Below are positions 10,601-18,002 of a DNA stretch of 64,000 nt, piece after piece (the stretch's first letter is position 1; the number at the start of each line of letters is the position of its first letter). The notes below the pieces were generated by a model, which was given only the letters and a program-made list of their open reading frames with translations, searched no databases and was not told where the DNA came from. A program made the position numbers and the translations under genes. The DNA comes from Bradyrhizobium sp. CSS354 (GTDB taxonomy: Bacteria > Pseudomonadota > Alphaproteobacteria > Rhizobiales > Xanthobacteraceae): positions 124,001 through 188,000 of the forward strand of contig NZ_JAACFU010000006.1 in the NCBI RefSeq assembly GCF_029051725.1, written 5' to 3'.

Positions 10601-11689
10601 TCCGCCGAATTGCGACACAGCTTCGTCGATCACCCTGTGGAAAGACGTGATCACATCGAGCATGTCCTCGGGGTCGAGACGTGCCGAAATCGCCATCGAA
10701 TCGACGATGTTGCACGCCATGATAGTGAGCTGCCGTCGCTCGGAGCTGCCGGAGTCGACCGTTCCCGCAGACGATGCCGCATCGCTCCGCGCGGCGGGAT
10801 TTCCGGCCTTCAGCTCCTGTGCGGGATCGATCTTATCGGCAAAGGGCGCCGCGACCGACAGCCGGTCGGGCTGCGCCAGCGCGGACCTGGCGGCCTCTTT
10901 GACAGCGGGCGAACTGGCCGGCGGCGATCTGCTGCGCAGTTCGGCGATCAGCGACCTGGTTGCCGCATCCGGCTCCGTATTCAACTCGTGTTTGAGCAGT
11001 GCGACGAGGTCCTGGTAGTGCTTGAGTGCTTCGGGCTTGCGTCCCGTGGCGGCGAGCGCCTGTACGATCAGCCGATGGGCGTCCTCACGCAGGTTGTTGA
11101 GCGCGACGGCACGCTGCCCGGCCTTCAGAGCGCGTTCGGCGCGACCGGCGGCCAATTCCTGTTCACCGAGCCCGATCATGGCACCGAGCGCGAGCTCCAG
11201 TAACCTCTCGCGTTCACCCGTGAGCCATTCGTTCCAGCCCTCTTCGCCGACAATCACGTCGTCGACCAACTGTCCCTGGTAGAGATCAGCTGCCGCACCC
11301 AATGCATCACGACTGCCCTCACGGACCAGGGCCTCGAACCGGCCGACATCGGATTGGATGAAGGCCGCATTGAGCGATACGACCTCGCCGTCGCTCTCCA
11401 AAACGTCCTGGCCGAGCACCTTGCGCAGCCGGAAGAGTGCCTGGCGCAGGTTCTGTTTGGCCTGCGCGTCGAAATGCGAGCCCCACAACAGAGCCGTCAG
11501 CTTCTCACGTGGCTGCGGCCGGGGCGCCGTGCAGGCCAGATAGGCCAATAAGCCCGCCAGCTTCTTGCTCGGCAGGTCAACCACGCCATCCGGTCCGGTC
11601 AGCTCGAAGCGTCCCAGCAGTGAAAGATCAAATCTAGGGCGAGGTACGCCGTCCATCGTTCCATCCGCAGGATTCGCAACGAAGCGCAT
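7640..11689 (-). CDS. BTAD / class III cyclase / AAA ATPase / TPR multidomain regulator
   Basis: A 1349-residue protein; a second start at 11656 (MDGVPRPRF) is equally likely. The domains in order are an OmpR/SARP-like winged helix with bacterial transcriptional activator domain (residues ~15-270, LLGRFELTGPDG onward) and a class III nucleotide cyclase homology domain (~320-490, ERRQLTIMACNIVDSM, YLGDGVLIYFGYP). These are followed by an AAA/ATPase with Walker A GEPGIGKS (~546), then TPR-like helices to the C-terminus. In the cyclase domain the first metal Asp appears replaced by Asn (ACNIVDS), so activity is doubtful. The stop lies 31 bp from the convergent DyP gene. The likely role is a signal-integrating ATP-dependent regulator. 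Confidence 0.88.
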   Translation of the reverse strand: MRFVANPADGTMDGVPRPRFDLSLLGRFELTGPDGVVDLPSKKLAGLLAYLACTAPRPQPREKLTALLWGSHFDAQAKQNLRQALFRLRKVLGQDVLESDGEVVSLNAAFIQSDVGRFEALVREGSRDALGAAADLYQGQLVDDVIVGEEGWNEWLTGERERLLELALGAMIGLGEQELAAGRAERALKAGQRAVALNNLREDAHRLIVQALAATGRKPEALKHYQDLVALLKHELNTEPDAATRSLIAELRSRSPPASSPAVKEAARSALAQPDRLSVAAPFADKIDPAQELKAGNPAARSDAASSAGTVDSGSSERRQLTIMACNIVDSMAISARLDPEDMLDVITSFHRVIDEAVSQFGGFVAQYLGDGVLIYFGYPAADEHDTEQAVRAGLAILDAVRKLKADSRVPLQLRVGIATGLVVVGEQLGTGETAKRVAIGGTPNLAARLQAIAPAGEVVIAASTHRLVGRMFDCRALAAIEVEGLSQPVEAWQVRGETAGVSRFEARRASAQSALVGRQEEIDLLLRRWDQSKLGEGRVVLLSGEPGIGKSRIAESLLDKLEGEPRACLRYSCSPHHTHSPLYPFIAQLELAARFEPGGDSTAKLDKLEAMLRPTSKNLPRDVALIAELLGVPADERYPAVAVSPQQKREMTLAALLDQLDGAAAQGRALILFEDAHWIDPTSQDLLDRMVARAAGLPVLLVVTVRPELQPGWVGEPHVSMLPLNRLSRRDSAAIIAGIARDRPLPDAVVEQVLARADGVPLFIEELTSALLESGALRQSADGYALDGPLPELAVPTTLQASLVARLDRLPSVRDVAQIGAAIGREFSHKLIAAVSALAPMDLDAALGRLTGAGLISRRGTPPEVIYLFKHALVQDAAYATMVRSRRQPLHASIAAALIERFSALAETLPEVVAHHFTEAGRASEAIVYWLKAGRLARARSANREAVSSFERARSLLQALPESQSTLEQGCDLRLELRPVLLELGRSPQMWECLREAEALAERLNDDSRRGRVYGFVTVAHSLCGELDEALAAGSRALEVAARLDDLRLRIVTTSLLVQVHHARGEYDRVSELATGNLTALPAEWVHETFGLGGPPSVWDRGCLIMSLAERGRFAEAARYEAEAIGIAESTRHAFTISMALFAASVLHLLKGDFGHALARIERWLAVARTGNFHFHLAWGIASSAWPLAQLGETSQAVSRIKEGEQLLERLAAGGVLANLAWFFFVLARATLLLGRCDEARRLGERALEFCSSQPGFAAHAQHLLGDVAAHPNQFDAGRGELHYRQALALAKGLGMDPLVAHCHRGLGKLYLQTGTREQAQSHVVVATAMYRNMGMTHWLEQAELRSL

Positions 11690-11826
11690 CTTACATTTTT
11701 CACGGCCCTCCGAAGAAAAATAACGGCCTTGTCACGCCAAACGAACGGCGGCGATGACGGGGGCAGGCTTCAACGGGTGTCACGCGCTCACCGTCTCCGC
11801 ATTACACATCGTCAGAGGAGTAGCCA

Positions 11827-12384
11827 ATGTCCACCACTCCCACCCGGACTCTTCGGATGACGACCGAACCGGCGCCTCACGCTTCCGGCCTGCGCGTCGA
11901 AAAGAAAGAACAAGGCATTTTCGCTTTCATCATATCGGCGTTGTACCGCTCGCGAAGCCTTCAGGCAGCTCGAATCCTGCGTCAACATCAACATTTGCTC
12001 GCGCAGTCCAAAGATCGCATTCCGCACGGATTGAGCCAGAGTTCCGGCGGCTGGGAAATGCTCGTCGCCAGCAGGCCCGCTCAAGCAGGGTTGGCTGCTC
12101 GGCCTCCTTCCCCGAATCCGATGCGCCGCCCCATGCCCGTGGCCGCCGCCGTCGCATTTCTAGCGATTCACATCATTGCCGGGGGCATCTGGCTGCGTGC
12201 CTCCGCTACTGAGACCACAACCTCCCGGCAAGAGGCGGAGCAATGGCCAAACCCATTCATTCAGGAAACCAATCGCAGCGCTGGAATCACTCCGGCGACT
12301 GATGCGACGTCACCTTCCTCGCTTACGACTGGCGAAGATCGCGCGAAAGGATCGCGCAACCCCTTGCCCACAGCGATCAGGTGA
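11827..12384 (+). CDS. single-pass membrane protein, tandem paralogue A
   Basis: A 185-residue protein preceded by GAGGAG. It has an N-terminal soluble module (FAFIISALYRSRSLQAARIL), a Pro/Ala linker, one membrane helix (VAAAVAFLAIHIIAGGIWL) and a polar tail. It is a diverged duplicate of the gene at 13229. The tail here is longer because of roughly 90 inserted bases and a lost T before the ancestral SSLYD stop, which pushes the frame into new sequence. The short module recurs in Bradyrhizobium-type small proteins. No function is known to me. Confidence 0.65.
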   Translation: MSTTPTRTLRMTTEPAPHASGLRVEKKEQGIFAFIISALYRSRSLQAARILRQHQHLLAQSKDRIPHGLSQSSGGWEMLVASRPAQAGLAARPPSPNPMRRPMPVAAAVAFLAIHIIAGGIWLRASATETTTSRQEAEQWPNPFIQETNRSAGITPATDATSPSSLTTGEDRAKGSRNPLPTAIR

Positions 12385-12578
12385 GTGGCCAGCCTCTGCA
12401 AGGCAGGAGCTTTAAACACTTGAGCAATCAGAGCGTGCTCCGGCTGAATGAAGCGACGGCCCTCGCACACCCAACACTCAGCGCCGTTTCGCAGAACTCA
12501 CCTGCCGTCGCACCGCTCCTTTTCGGGGGCGACTGATTTCAGTCCAACTTCACAACAACCATCGAGCAGGAGGTCGCA

Positions 12579-12740
12579 TTGACCGATATCGCGCAGCTGG
12601 AAAAGAAGTCGCACCTTTTTCTCGCACCTGAGGAGGAGCAGCGACTCATCAGGACGTGGAGACTGAGAGCGATCGCATTCTATGGCTCGCTCCTCGCCCT
12701 GTTGATTGTCTTCGCTGCGATGAGCCAGGCACCTCGATAG
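12579..12740 (+). CDS. 53-residue membrane protein with TTG start
   Basis: Starts at TTG 12579 with a perfect AGGAGG five bases upstream (12568-12573). The product begins with a charged helical segment (TDIAQLEKKSHLFLAPEEEQ) and ends in one membrane helix (AIAFYGSLLALLIVFAAMS). This is the layout of small stress or envelope peptides. It lies between the two tandem paralogues at 11827 and 13229. The strong ribosome-binding site and clean hydropathy support translation; function unknown. Confidence 0.6.
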   Translation: MTDIAQLEKKSHLFLAPEEEQRLIRTWRLRAIAFYGSLLALLIVFAAMSQAPR

Positions 12741-12932
12741 CGTCAAGCGGATCTCGCGTCCGACGATTTCGTCACCCATTACGTTTCGAACCCGCCGGAG
12801 CCGTAAGGGGTGCGCATCGGCTACAGGGCCGCGTGGACCAAGGATTCTGGCGTCGCTGACCTTTCGTCAGGCCGCCGGCGCCGCCGCCCTCTACGGCACG
12901 AATAAATATCCACTGCATCACCTGTTCCGACG

Positions 12933-13142
12933 ATGCGGCTACGGTCTCGCACTGGCAATCCAGGAGGTTATCATGCTCGCCCCGCAACTGCTGCCATCGC
13001 AAGCGTCTTCATCCGGGTATTTCCCGCATCATCACGCCGAACAGAAGCTCTCAAGCAGATTGCGTTGTTTTGCGCAGCGGGCCTGTTGGTGTCGCTGCTG
13101 TCGATGACTTACGGGCTCGATCTCAGTCCCGGGTTCTTCTAG
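12933..13142 (+). CDS. small membrane protein, possibly frameshifted
   Basis: The informative part is the C-terminal helix LKQIALFCAAGLLVSLLSMT followed by YGLDLSPGFF, a small-membrane-protein pattern. The best translation start is different: ATG at 12973 preceded by AGGAGGTT, but that ATG is in another frame (MLAPQLLPSQASSSG...) and would need one frameshift to reach the helix. So this is either a gene starting in the 12933 frame without a good RBS, or a recently frameshifted one. Confidence 0.35.
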   Translation: MRLRSRTGNPGGYHARPATAAIASVFIRVFPASSRRTEALKQIALFCAAGLLVSLLSMTYGLDLSPGFF

Positions 13143-13228
13143 CGGCGGTCAACAAGGTCGCTCATTCCAAAATGCTCGGCTGACAACGGCATCGAGTTTT
13201 ATAAATTTTTTTCAGCGAGGGTCCAAAC

Positions 13229-13603
13229 ATGAGAAACGTTTCGCACGCTCCGGGCGCACCGGTGCCTCTGACTTCCGATTTTCGCGTCGAGAAGGAAGAG
13301 CGAAGCTTTTTCGCTTTTATCATATCGGCGCTGCACTGCTCACGACGCCTTCAGGCACGTCGAATCCTGCGGCGATATGAACATTTGGTCGCGCACCCCA
13401 AAGACTCCGGAGGTCATGAAATGCTCGTCGTCAGAAGGCCGGCTCAAGCAAGGTTGGCTGCTCGGCCTCCTGCCCCAGATCGGATGGGCTGGCTCGTGGC
13501 CGTGGCCGTGGCATTCCTAGTGATTCACGTCATCGCCGGCACGATCTGGCTGCGTGCCCCCGCCACTGAGACCACAACCTCCCTATCCTCGCTTTACGAC
13601 TAG
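13229..13603 (+). CDS. single-pass membrane protein, tandem paralogue B
   Basis: A 124-residue paralogue of 11827. It shares RVEKEERSFFAFIISALH, the RILRRYEHLVAHPK segment, the RPAQARLAARPPAPD linker and the membrane helix VAVAVAFLVIHVIAGTIWL. It ends compactly at SSLYD. Similarity also holds at DNA level across about 300 bp, so the pair arose by local duplication about 1.4 kb apart. The upstream region is AT-rich (TTTTATAAATTTTTTTCAG), giving a plausible promoter. Function unknown. Confidence 0.6.
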   Translation: MRNVSHAPGAPVPLTSDFRVEKEERSFFAFIISALHCSRRLQARRILRRYEHLVAHPKDSGGHEMLVVRRPAQARLAARPPAPDRMGWLVAVAVAFLVIHVIAGTIWLRAPATETTTSLSSLYD

Positions 13604-13775
13604 CGAAACACGAAATTCGGCCGCTTGGGTATGTGAAGTCGTCCTAGCCTCCGACCATCAAGACCTTCAACGGCTTTCTTGCGACGTGCGCTCGTCGAGG
13701 CGCCATGCCGGCGATGCGAGCCGCCAGTGGCCGGCGTGCTTGTGGTCGTCGGCTTGCTTGCTGCCTTCGCGCTTT

Positions 13776-14045
13776 CTAACGTCGGCGAAACGTGAAGGGT
13801 GTTTCGCCAGGATGGCCATGTCGCGCTTGAGTCCTCCATGGCGGCGCGAAGCCATCAGGATAGCTCACCAGGATCTTGAGCACCGTCGCGTGGAAGTTCA
13901 CCCCCTCTGGATCAATCAGCACCACGTCGCGTGCGCACGCGGCTCGCCGGCCATGCGTCAGAAGCTGCATCTCCTGCCACAGCTCTCCGGTGGGCTCAGC
14001 CACCCGATCGCTCAGACGGCCCGCGTATTCCGATAGCCCGTCCAC
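13776..14045 (-). CDS. hypothetical protein overlapping the XRE gene end
   Basis: An 89-residue frame (MDGLSEYAGRLSDRVAEPTG) that starts inside the last 50 bases of the XRE gene on the same strand. The composition is protein-like until about residue 70 (VVLIDPEGVNFHATVLKILV), then becomes Arg/His-rich. It could be a small partner of the XRE regulator, as in toxin-antitoxin or phage control pairs. No family is recognised and no ribosome-binding site is clear. Other frames between 13604 and 13995 show nothing better. Confidence 0.3.
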   Translation of the reverse strand: MDGLSEYAGRLSDRVAEPTGELWQEMQLLTHGRRAACARDVVLIDPEGVNFHATVLKILVSYPDGFAPPWRTQARHGHPGETPFTFRRR

Positions 14046-14253
14046 TCTCGAAGATGAAGTCGATCCCCCGCGCGCGCAGTGCGCGCTCGATGTCGGCCAG
14101 CGTCCGCGGCGTGACGCTCTGACCCGACTCGATAGTGGCGATCGTGCGCACGGCCACGTGCGAGTCCCGCGACAGATCCTCCCTGGATAGATTCAGCCAC
14201 GCGCGAGCCGCGCGGATTTGCGAACCGTTAACCATGTTTGGGGGAAGGGGCAT
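13996..14253 (-). CDS. XRE-family transcriptional regulator
   Basis: An 85-residue helix-turn-helix protein, mostly one HTH_3 domain: QIRAARAWLNLSREDLSRDS, then VAVRTIATIESG, TPRTLADIERALRARGIDFI. This is the single-domain type used by phage, plasmid and toxin-antitoxin repressors. The start at 14253 is chosen because the alternative Met (14235) would trim only the leader. Two near-identical palindromes lie 11 and 30 bases upstream, so autoregulation is likely. It is divergent from the accessory block at 14560-19289. Confidence 0.85.
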   Translation of the reverse strand: MPLPPNMVNGSQIRAARAWLNLSREDLSRDSHVAVRTIATIESGQSVTPRTLADIERALRARGIDFIFESGRAIGIRGPSERSGG

Positions 14254-14263
14254 AGAAATAGCT

Positions 14264-14294
14264 TGCAATTTTGCAGATTTCGTGCAATATTGCC
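14264..14294. promoter_or_regulatory. twin operator palindromes for the XRE regulator
   Basis: Two copies of TGCAA-NN-TTGC lie at 14264-14275 (TGCAATTTTGCA) and 14283-14294 (TGCAATATTGCC), offset by 19 bp. They sit just upstream of the XRE start codon in the 306-bp divergent region. This spacing and symmetry are what an HTH dimer pair would bind. The remainder of the region to 14559 shows no other feature. Confidence 0.6.
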
Positions 14295-14559
14295 CGAAGT
14301 AAGCAAATCGAGTTGAGCATTGATGCCTGCCCCCGCTCCGAAAAGCAACTGCTTTACGCACCTTCCGCCCGCGGGGCCGCAGCGGACCATGCGCATCCCG
14401 GTGACGGGAGCGGGTCTCGCCGAGGCCCCAATGGCCCTCATGGGGACGCCGTTTGCCGACACCGGGTGAGCTGCTGACGTTCAGCCGATCCCACGACACC
14501 CCACCGATGCACCTGATCCGAACAGAGGACAGTCTTCTCGGAAGACTGAATGAGCGCCT

Positions 14560-15048
14560 ATGCCAGCACCGATCTTGCTTTCGACCCAGTCCCGTCCCAC
14601 GGGGGCCGACCGCCTCTGGCGTCGTAAGGACGCCGACGAATTCACCGACGTCGATCGCGAGGCGATCCGCCGGTTCCTCTCGGAAGCGGTCATGGATGAC
14701 CCCCGGTGGATCGGCGCGAGCACCGGCGGCACTGCGGACGCCGCCGCTCTGGTCGTGGCGGAGTGGCCGGTGGAGCACCTCGGCGTCGAGCTCGACGCGC
14801 TGATGACCGCGTTGCTCAACTGCGCGCTGTCGAACGGCAGCAACACCAAGGCGGCTGCGATCGTCCTGTTTCACACACTCGCGCAGCTGGGTGCGCGCGG
14901 CGTCCGGTCGTGCAAGTCGCCCGCTGCCTCCTGGAACGAGAAGCTGCGCCGCGACGACTACGACCAGGCCATCCGGCCCCCGCAGCCGGTCCGCAACATC
15001 CTCAAGCCGGATATGCCGGACGAGAACGAGGCCACGAAGGCCGCCTGA
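14560..15048 (+). CDS. accessory hypothetical protein A
   Basis: A 162-residue soluble protein. The core LDALMTALLNCALSNGS followed by AAAIVLFHTLAQLG resembles DITMTALLRCAAEGDS and AALVLANVLS of the gene at 16178, so the two may be distant paralogues. It is the first gene downstream of the XRE control region and is followed by a perfect 15-bp hairpin. No known family or catalytic motif is recognised. Confidence 0.6.
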   Translation: MPAPILLSTQSRPTGADRLWRRKDADEFTDVDREAIRRFLSEAVMDDPRWIGASTGGTADAAALVVAEWPVEHLGVELDALMTALLNCALSNGSNTKAAAIVLFHTLAQLGARGVRSCKSPAASWNEKLRRDDYDQAIRPPQPVRNILKPDMPDENEATKAA

Positions 15049-15061
15049 CGAGAGTGCTGTA

Positions 15062-15096
15062 GCGGTGTCGGACGGCGGGATGCCGTCCGACACCGC
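15062..15096 (+). terminator. perfect 15-bp intergenic hairpin
   Basis: GCGGTGTCGGACGGC (15062-15076) pairs perfectly with 15082-15096 around the loop GGGAT. There is no T-run, so it may be a processing or attenuating hairpin rather than a standard rho-independent terminator. It separates accessory protein A from the HNH gene. Confidence 0.6.
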
Positions 15097-15150
15097 GGTT
15101 CGACCAGGTCGATGTCGGTGGCGGCGAGCGAAGCCAAAGGTGGGAAGTGG

Positions 15151-15471
15151 ATGGACTACGCAACTTACATTGCCAGCCATCGCTGGCGAACCAATGAGGC
15201 GCGCCTACGCGAGCTCGCGTTCGCGCAGGGAAAGTGCCGCCTTTGCGCTGAGCGGGGTCCCCTCGAGGCGCATCATCGCGATTACGACAACCTCGGCAAC
15301 GAGCGCGACGGCGATCTGGTCGCGTTGTGCAACGACTGCCACCGGAAGGTCACATGTCTTATCCGACGACGCCGCTATCGGCGGCGTGCCCCGCTGCGCG
15401 CTGACGTTCCTCGTCTTCGCGACCTGCGCCGCCCCCTCGTCGATCCGACCCGTAAGGACATTAGATCATGA
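15151..15471 (+). CDS. HNH endonuclease-like protein
   Basis: A 106-residue protein from Met 15151; an earlier ATG at 15112 is possible. The core CRLCAERGPLEAHHRDYDN, followed by LVALCNDCHRKV, has two CxxC pairs bracketing the HH/N catalytic region. This fits the zinc-stabilised HNH nuclease fold common in phages and mobile elements. The tail is Arg-rich. Its stop overlaps the next start as ATGA (15468-15471), so the two are translationally coupled. Confidence 0.7.
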   Translation: MDYATYIASHRWRTNEARLRELAFAQGKCRLCAERGPLEAHHRDYDNLGNERDGDLVALCNDCHRKVTCLIRRRRYRRRAPLRADVPRLRDLRRPLVDPTRKDIRS

Positions 15472-16040
15472 AGGCCCAATCGATCCGCCTCCGCCTCGTC
15501 GGCACCAAGCGCCTCATCATGCACTCCGGGCGCTTGGCCGATCCTCTGGACCCCATCACCAAGGAATTGGCGCGCCTCACTTCGAAGCGGGCGAAGACGG
15601 AAGCCGATCACGAGGAGATCGCCCGGGTGGAATGGAATGGCGGGCTCTGGCTCCATGGTGGCCAGCCCTGCATTCCCCTGGAGGCGCTCACGGCGACGTT
15701 CGTGGAGGCCGCGAAATCGCGACGGCGCACGATGCAAGCCGAGGCGGGGCTCGTCGTCGACCACAACGCCGTGCTCCGCTACGAAGGGCCGCATGACGTC
15801 GACAAGCTCTGGCAGGACAAATGCTTCAGGTTGCGTGTCGGCGTCAATGTGCACGGCGCCCGGACGATGCGGACGCGTCCCGTCTTCGACGACTGGAGCG
15901 TGGAGTTCACGGCGCACTACTTGCCCACGTTGCTCGACCGCGACGAGGTCTATGAAACCTACATGATCGCCGGCTTCACGCGCGGGCTCGGCGATTGGCG
16001 GCCGCAGAACGGGACCTTCGAAGCGGAGATCATTGACTAG
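15468..16040 (+). CDS. accessory hypothetical protein coupled to HNH
   Basis: A 190-residue soluble protein (MKAQSIRLRLVGTKRLIMHS). It contains a beta-rich pattern with LWLHGGQPCIPLEALTATFV, then RTMRTRPVFDDWSVEFTAHY, and a C-terminal YMIAGFTRGLGDWRPQNGTF. The glycine-rich end resembles phage-encoded proteins of unknown function that are often found beside recombination genes. It is coupled to HNH by ATGA. I cannot assign an activity. Confidence 0.65.
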   Translation: MKAQSIRLRLVGTKRLIMHSGRLADPLDPITKELARLTSKRAKTEADHEEIARVEWNGGLWLHGGQPCIPLEALTATFVEAAKSRRRTMQAEAGLVVDHNAVLRYEGPHDVDKLWQDKCFRLRVGVNVHGARTMRTRPVFDDWSVEFTAHYLPTLLDRDEVYETYMIAGFTRGLGDWRPQNGTFEAEIID

Positions 16041-16050
16041 CAGAGATCCC

Positions 16051-16130
16051 ACGGGCGGGGCGTGGCCCGGCGAGGCATGGCGTGGTCCGGCGTGGTGAGG
16101 CGAGGCGGAGAGCCCCTTCGGGGGCTCTCC
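16051..16130 (+). terminator. GGCGTGG repeats followed by a UUCG hairpin
   Basis: A stretch of short G-rich repeats (GGCGTGG and CGAGGC, several copies, 16054-16106) leads into GGAGAGCCCC-TTCG-GGGGCTCTCC (16107-16130). That hairpin has a 10-bp perfect stem with the very stable UUCG tetraloop. It stands between two accessory genes and has no T-run. Confidence 0.65.
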
Positions 16131-16177
16131 CGATCATCCAAGTTCATTCAATCGAACAGTGAGATTTCAGAGATCCC

Positions 16178-16684
16178 ATGCCTACTAAGCGCAATCAGGC
16201 TTCCTCGTTCACGAAACGGCCGTGCCGGTTCAGCTCTCTGGACACGTCGCCGATCGCATGGTGGCGGACGCTGCCTTCCGACAAGCTCCGGGACGCAGAG
16301 AAGTTGCTGTTGGTAGTGACCCTAGAGCGGATCGCGCTATTGCGCGGCCCCGCCGAACTCCAGGCAGCTCAGAAGGGCGATGCTGCTGCCGCCATTGCCA
16401 CGGCCCTCTCGGTCATGCCGATCCGGAAGTTCACACTGGAGGTGGACATTACGATGACGGCGCTACTTCGCTGCGCTGCCGAGGGCGACAGCGCAGCCGC
16501 CCTGGTGTTGGCTAACGTGCTCAGCCGTACGGACCTCGACCACGCGACCGAACTGTCCGCCTCGTGGTTCGTGCAACATATCGATCGCTCGCCGCACCGC
16601 CGTTCCTTCAGCCCGGAAGAAACGGCATCGCTGACTGCGTTGCGCGAGCGGTACGACGATAAAGCGAACGGAAACTGCGCATGA
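16178..16684 (+). CDS. accessory hypothetical protein B
   Basis: A 168-residue protein. Its centre (DITMTALLRCAAEGDSAAAL) resembles part of the gene at 14560, suggesting an ancient duplication within the block. The N-terminus is basic and the rest helical. The stop overlaps the phosphoesterase start as ATGA (16681-16684), so both are read from one message. No conserved catalytic residues are recognised. Confidence 0.55.
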   Translation: MPTKRNQASSFTKRPCRFSSLDTSPIAWWRTLPSDKLRDAEKLLLVVTLERIALLRGPAELQAAQKGDAAAAIATALSVMPIRKFTLEVDITMTALLRCAAEGDSAAALVLANVLSRTDLDHATELSASWFVQHIDRSPHRRSFSPEETASLTALRERYDDKANGNCA

Positions 16685-17478
16685 AGATCCAGATCTTCTC
16701 CGATTTACACATCGACGTTCGACCCATGAAGCAGATCACGATCGCGGCCGATGTCGATCTTGTCATCGTCGCTGGCGATACGTGCGAAGGGGCGATAAAG
16801 GCTTTTGAGCACCTGCGCCGCATCGTTCCGATGAACATCCCCATCGTCATGGTCCTCGGCAACCATGAGTACTATCGCGGCTTTATCCCTGATGAACTGT
16901 CGGCCGCTCGCACGCATGCGCCAGCGTTCAATATTCATCTACTGGAAAACGAAACGACCGTGCTGAGCGGAAAACCGGGTGGAGTTGGGAGCGGCGCGGT
17001 TCGTATCATTGGCGCGACACTTTGGACGGACTATCGGGCCTTCGGTGAAGCAAGCCAGGGTCTAGTGATGAACGCATGTGCGGCTGGAATGAACGATCAT
17101 CGACTGATCGGCTGGCAAAAGCGCCCGTGGCTCAGGTTCAGGCCGCTGGAAGCTGCCCTTATGCACGGCCAGTCGAGAGGGTACATCGAGAGCGTACTGC
17201 GAGCCGGGTTCGAAGGGCCAACCATTGTGCTCTCGCATCATGCCGCGCACTGGTCGTCGATTGCTCCAAGGTTTCGTGACGATCATCTCACAGGAGCCTT
17301 CTTGTCGGACCTGTCCGCTCTGATCGAGACCTATCGGCCAACAATCTGGGTACACGGCCACGTCCACAATTCATCCGATTATTTTGTCGGTGACACGCGG
17401 ATTCTCTGCAATCCGCATGGCTACGGGGCAGAGAATCCCAGCTTCGACGGCGCGCTGACCATAGACATTGGCAAGTGA
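16681..17478 (+). CDS. calcineurin-like metallophosphoesterase
   Basis: A 265-residue enzyme with the complete set of two-metal motifs: FSDLHID (residue ~8), VAGDT (~33), GNHEYY (~60), SHHAAH (~182) and HGHVHNS (~224). These ligands hold two divalent metals that activate water to hydrolyse phosphomono- or diesters. Proteins of this size and context in mobile elements often act on nucleotides or nucleic acids. The substrate is not evident. Translation is coupled to the upstream gene. Confidence 0.88.
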   Translation: MKIQIFSDLHIDVRPMKQITIAADVDLVIVAGDTCEGAIKAFEHLRRIVPMNIPIVMVLGNHEYYRGFIPDELSAARTHAPAFNIHLLENETTVLSGKPGGVGSGAVRIIGATLWTDYRAFGEASQGLVMNACAAGMNDHRLIGWQKRPWLRFRPLEAALMHGQSRGYIESVLRAGFEGPTIVLSHHAAHWSSIAPRFRDDHLTGAFLSDLSALIETYRPTIWVHGHVHNSSDYFVGDTRILCNPHGYGAENPSFDGALTIDIGK

Positions 17479-17529
17479 CGACCAAACCACGTGCTCTATC
17501 TGCAACCAGCGCACACGCGAGTTCCTCCT

Positions 17530-17889
17530 ATGTTGACGCGCTACTTTCGCTTTCTTGATCCTACCCTTATTTCACCCGATCTGGCGCCCCGACTGCGCCG
17601 GCTCGCGGACGATTGCGAGCAACTCAAAACCTACGGCATAGTCTCGCCTCTGATGCTGCGGAACGCTCCGCTGCTTGAAAACTGGACCCCGGCGTTGACA
17701 ACGGAAGGCTTGCATCTGGTCGGCCGGGCGTTCGCTCATCCCGTTCACGGGGACCGAACAGTCATGACCAGTCAACTCTGGTGGGCGGACCCAGAGGGCC
17801 ACTGGGTGAGAAGCTTGTCTCGCTTTTACCGCTTGGGATCTCCAGTCAACGCCGACGATACTCGTCGTCCCGGCACGACTGTGCACTAG
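17530..17889 (+). CDS. small conserved protein, DUF6634-like
   Basis: A 119-residue protein from Met 17530 (MLTRYFRFLDPTL); an in-frame Met at 17491 is less likely. The pattern LRRLADDCEQL, then APLLENW, LVGRAFAHPVHGDR and SQLWWADPEGHWVRSLSRFY matches my memory of the rhizobial DUF6634 family. That assignment is not verified. The family is typical of accessory regions. No active site is visible. Confidence 0.6.
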   Translation: MLTRYFRFLDPTLISPDLAPRLRRLADDCEQLKTYGIVSPLMLRNAPLLENWTPALTTEGLHLVGRAFAHPVHGDRTVMTSQLWWADPEGHWVRSLSRFYRLGSPVNADDTRRPGTTVH

Positions 17890-18002
17890 TTTTCAGGGCG
17901 AGCCAGCACACGGAGGCGCGCCACCATTGCGGGCCGTACACAATCATCAAGGCAAATTCGCTGCAGCCGAACCTCGCTCGGGTGGCGGACCAATACTCCG
18001 GG

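Noticed and set aside
10535..11203. Plus-strand frames inside the BTAD/cyclase gene
   Set aside because: Shadow frames of the 1349-residue regulator.
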